The notes under the pieces: model-generated
Told to the model about the DNA's origin: nothing
The model's database searches: none
What the model saw: the letters and a program-made list of their open reading frames with translations, nothing else
Shown here: positions 63,834-64,000 of the stretch, piece after piece
How the letters are laid out: the number at the start of each line of letters is the position of its first letter
How positions within the stretch are numbered: the first letter of the stretch is position 1
Program-made: the position numbers and the translations under genes
Assembly: GCA_965229525.1 (NCBI GenBank)
Contig: OZ245886.1
Span: 1,054,001-1,118,000, forward strand
DNA from: HXMU1420-13 sp965229525
Lineage (GTDB): Bacteria; Bacteroidota; Rhodothermia; Balneolales; Balneolaceae
Direction of reading: 5' to 3'
DNA length: 64,000 nucleotides

Positions 63834-64000
63834 ATGGGGTTCAAAAAGTCACATATAACTATAGCACTATATAGCTTACTAGCTATTGTTGCTGTTTCTT
63901 TTCTTGCTTTTGAATGGGTACAACTAAATGATAGTGACGGTAATCAGGAAATAAGGAACATTGCTGAGCAGTCTGTAGATGAGTCTTTCGAAGTTTTACA
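63834..64000 (+). CDS. N-terminal part of a membrane protein, cut by the window end
   Basis: An open frame from the ATG at 63834 runs off the window with 55 codons visible. It encodes M-G-F-K-K-S-H-I-T, then a membrane helix (I-A-L-Y-S-L-L-A-I-V-A-V-S-F-L-A-F), then an acidic extracytoplasmic start. The layout would suit the sensor domain of a histidine kinase, but nothing visible proves that. Confidence 0.55.
   Translation, partial: MGFKKSHITIALYSLLAIVAVSFLAFEWVQLNDSDGNQEIRNIAEQSVDESFEVL

Overview
The window looks like a chromosomal segment of a marine-type member of the Balneolota/Rhodothermota (Bacteroidota-related) lineage. The clues are: roughly 40% GC by eye; several secreted proteins ending in a type IX secretion (T9SS) type A sorting domain with the phrase Y-P-N-P-F-N-P-S-T; PorV/PorQ-like and TonB-dependent receptor genes; a CrtI-type carotenoid gene; and a Bacteroidetes-like TAnnTTTG promoter element. 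The phylum is inferred from these features, not proven.

Layout. Positions 1-18140 hold housekeeping and envelope genes: a TonB protein; a Nudix hydrolase with a DUF1844 protein; a DUF1015 protein with serC; a rhomboid protease; an RlpA/SPOR lipoprotein; a phytoene-desaturase-like enzyme; a small membrane protein; an unfamiliar lipoprotein; a CIA30 protein; a transaldolase; a three-gene RND efflux operon (one adaptor, two permeases); and a YtxH protein.

Positions 18178-45275 form one large carbohydrate-use locus. Its enzymes are a GH99-like enzyme, an acyl esterase, a clan-D (GH27-like) glycosidase, a 1735-residue repeat protein carrying an SGNH hydrolase, two membrane-anchored SGNH paralogues and a GH30 enzyme. 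The uptake and surface part is a TonB-dependent receptor, a 1168-residue secreted protein with a FlgD-like/T9SS-type end, a PorV/PorQ-like barrel, a lipoprotein PPIase and a sugar-binding T9SS protein. A divergent LacI-type regulator sits beside this receptor operon. There is no SusD gene; the secreted protein, PorV-like barrel and PPIase occupy that place. I regard this cassette as the most interesting system here.

Positions 45314-58306 are the classic transcription/translation block on the minus strand: tRNA-Thr(UGU), Tyr, Gly and Thr(GGU), tuf, tRNA-Trp, secE, nusG, rplK, rplA, rplJ, rplL, rpoB and rpoC, closed by a strong terminator. Several of these genes use clear Shine-Dalgarno sequences. 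rpoC, and probably rpoB, start with TTG.

Positions 58384-64000 hold dedA, ispF, ispD and queA on the minus strand. On the plus strand are a small secreted protein, a LytR-C-domain protein, rsfS, a D-2-hydroxyacid dehydrogenase and the start of a membrane protein cut by the window end. Only one stretch longer than 300 bases lacks a gene (39008-39312), and it is rich in possible operators.
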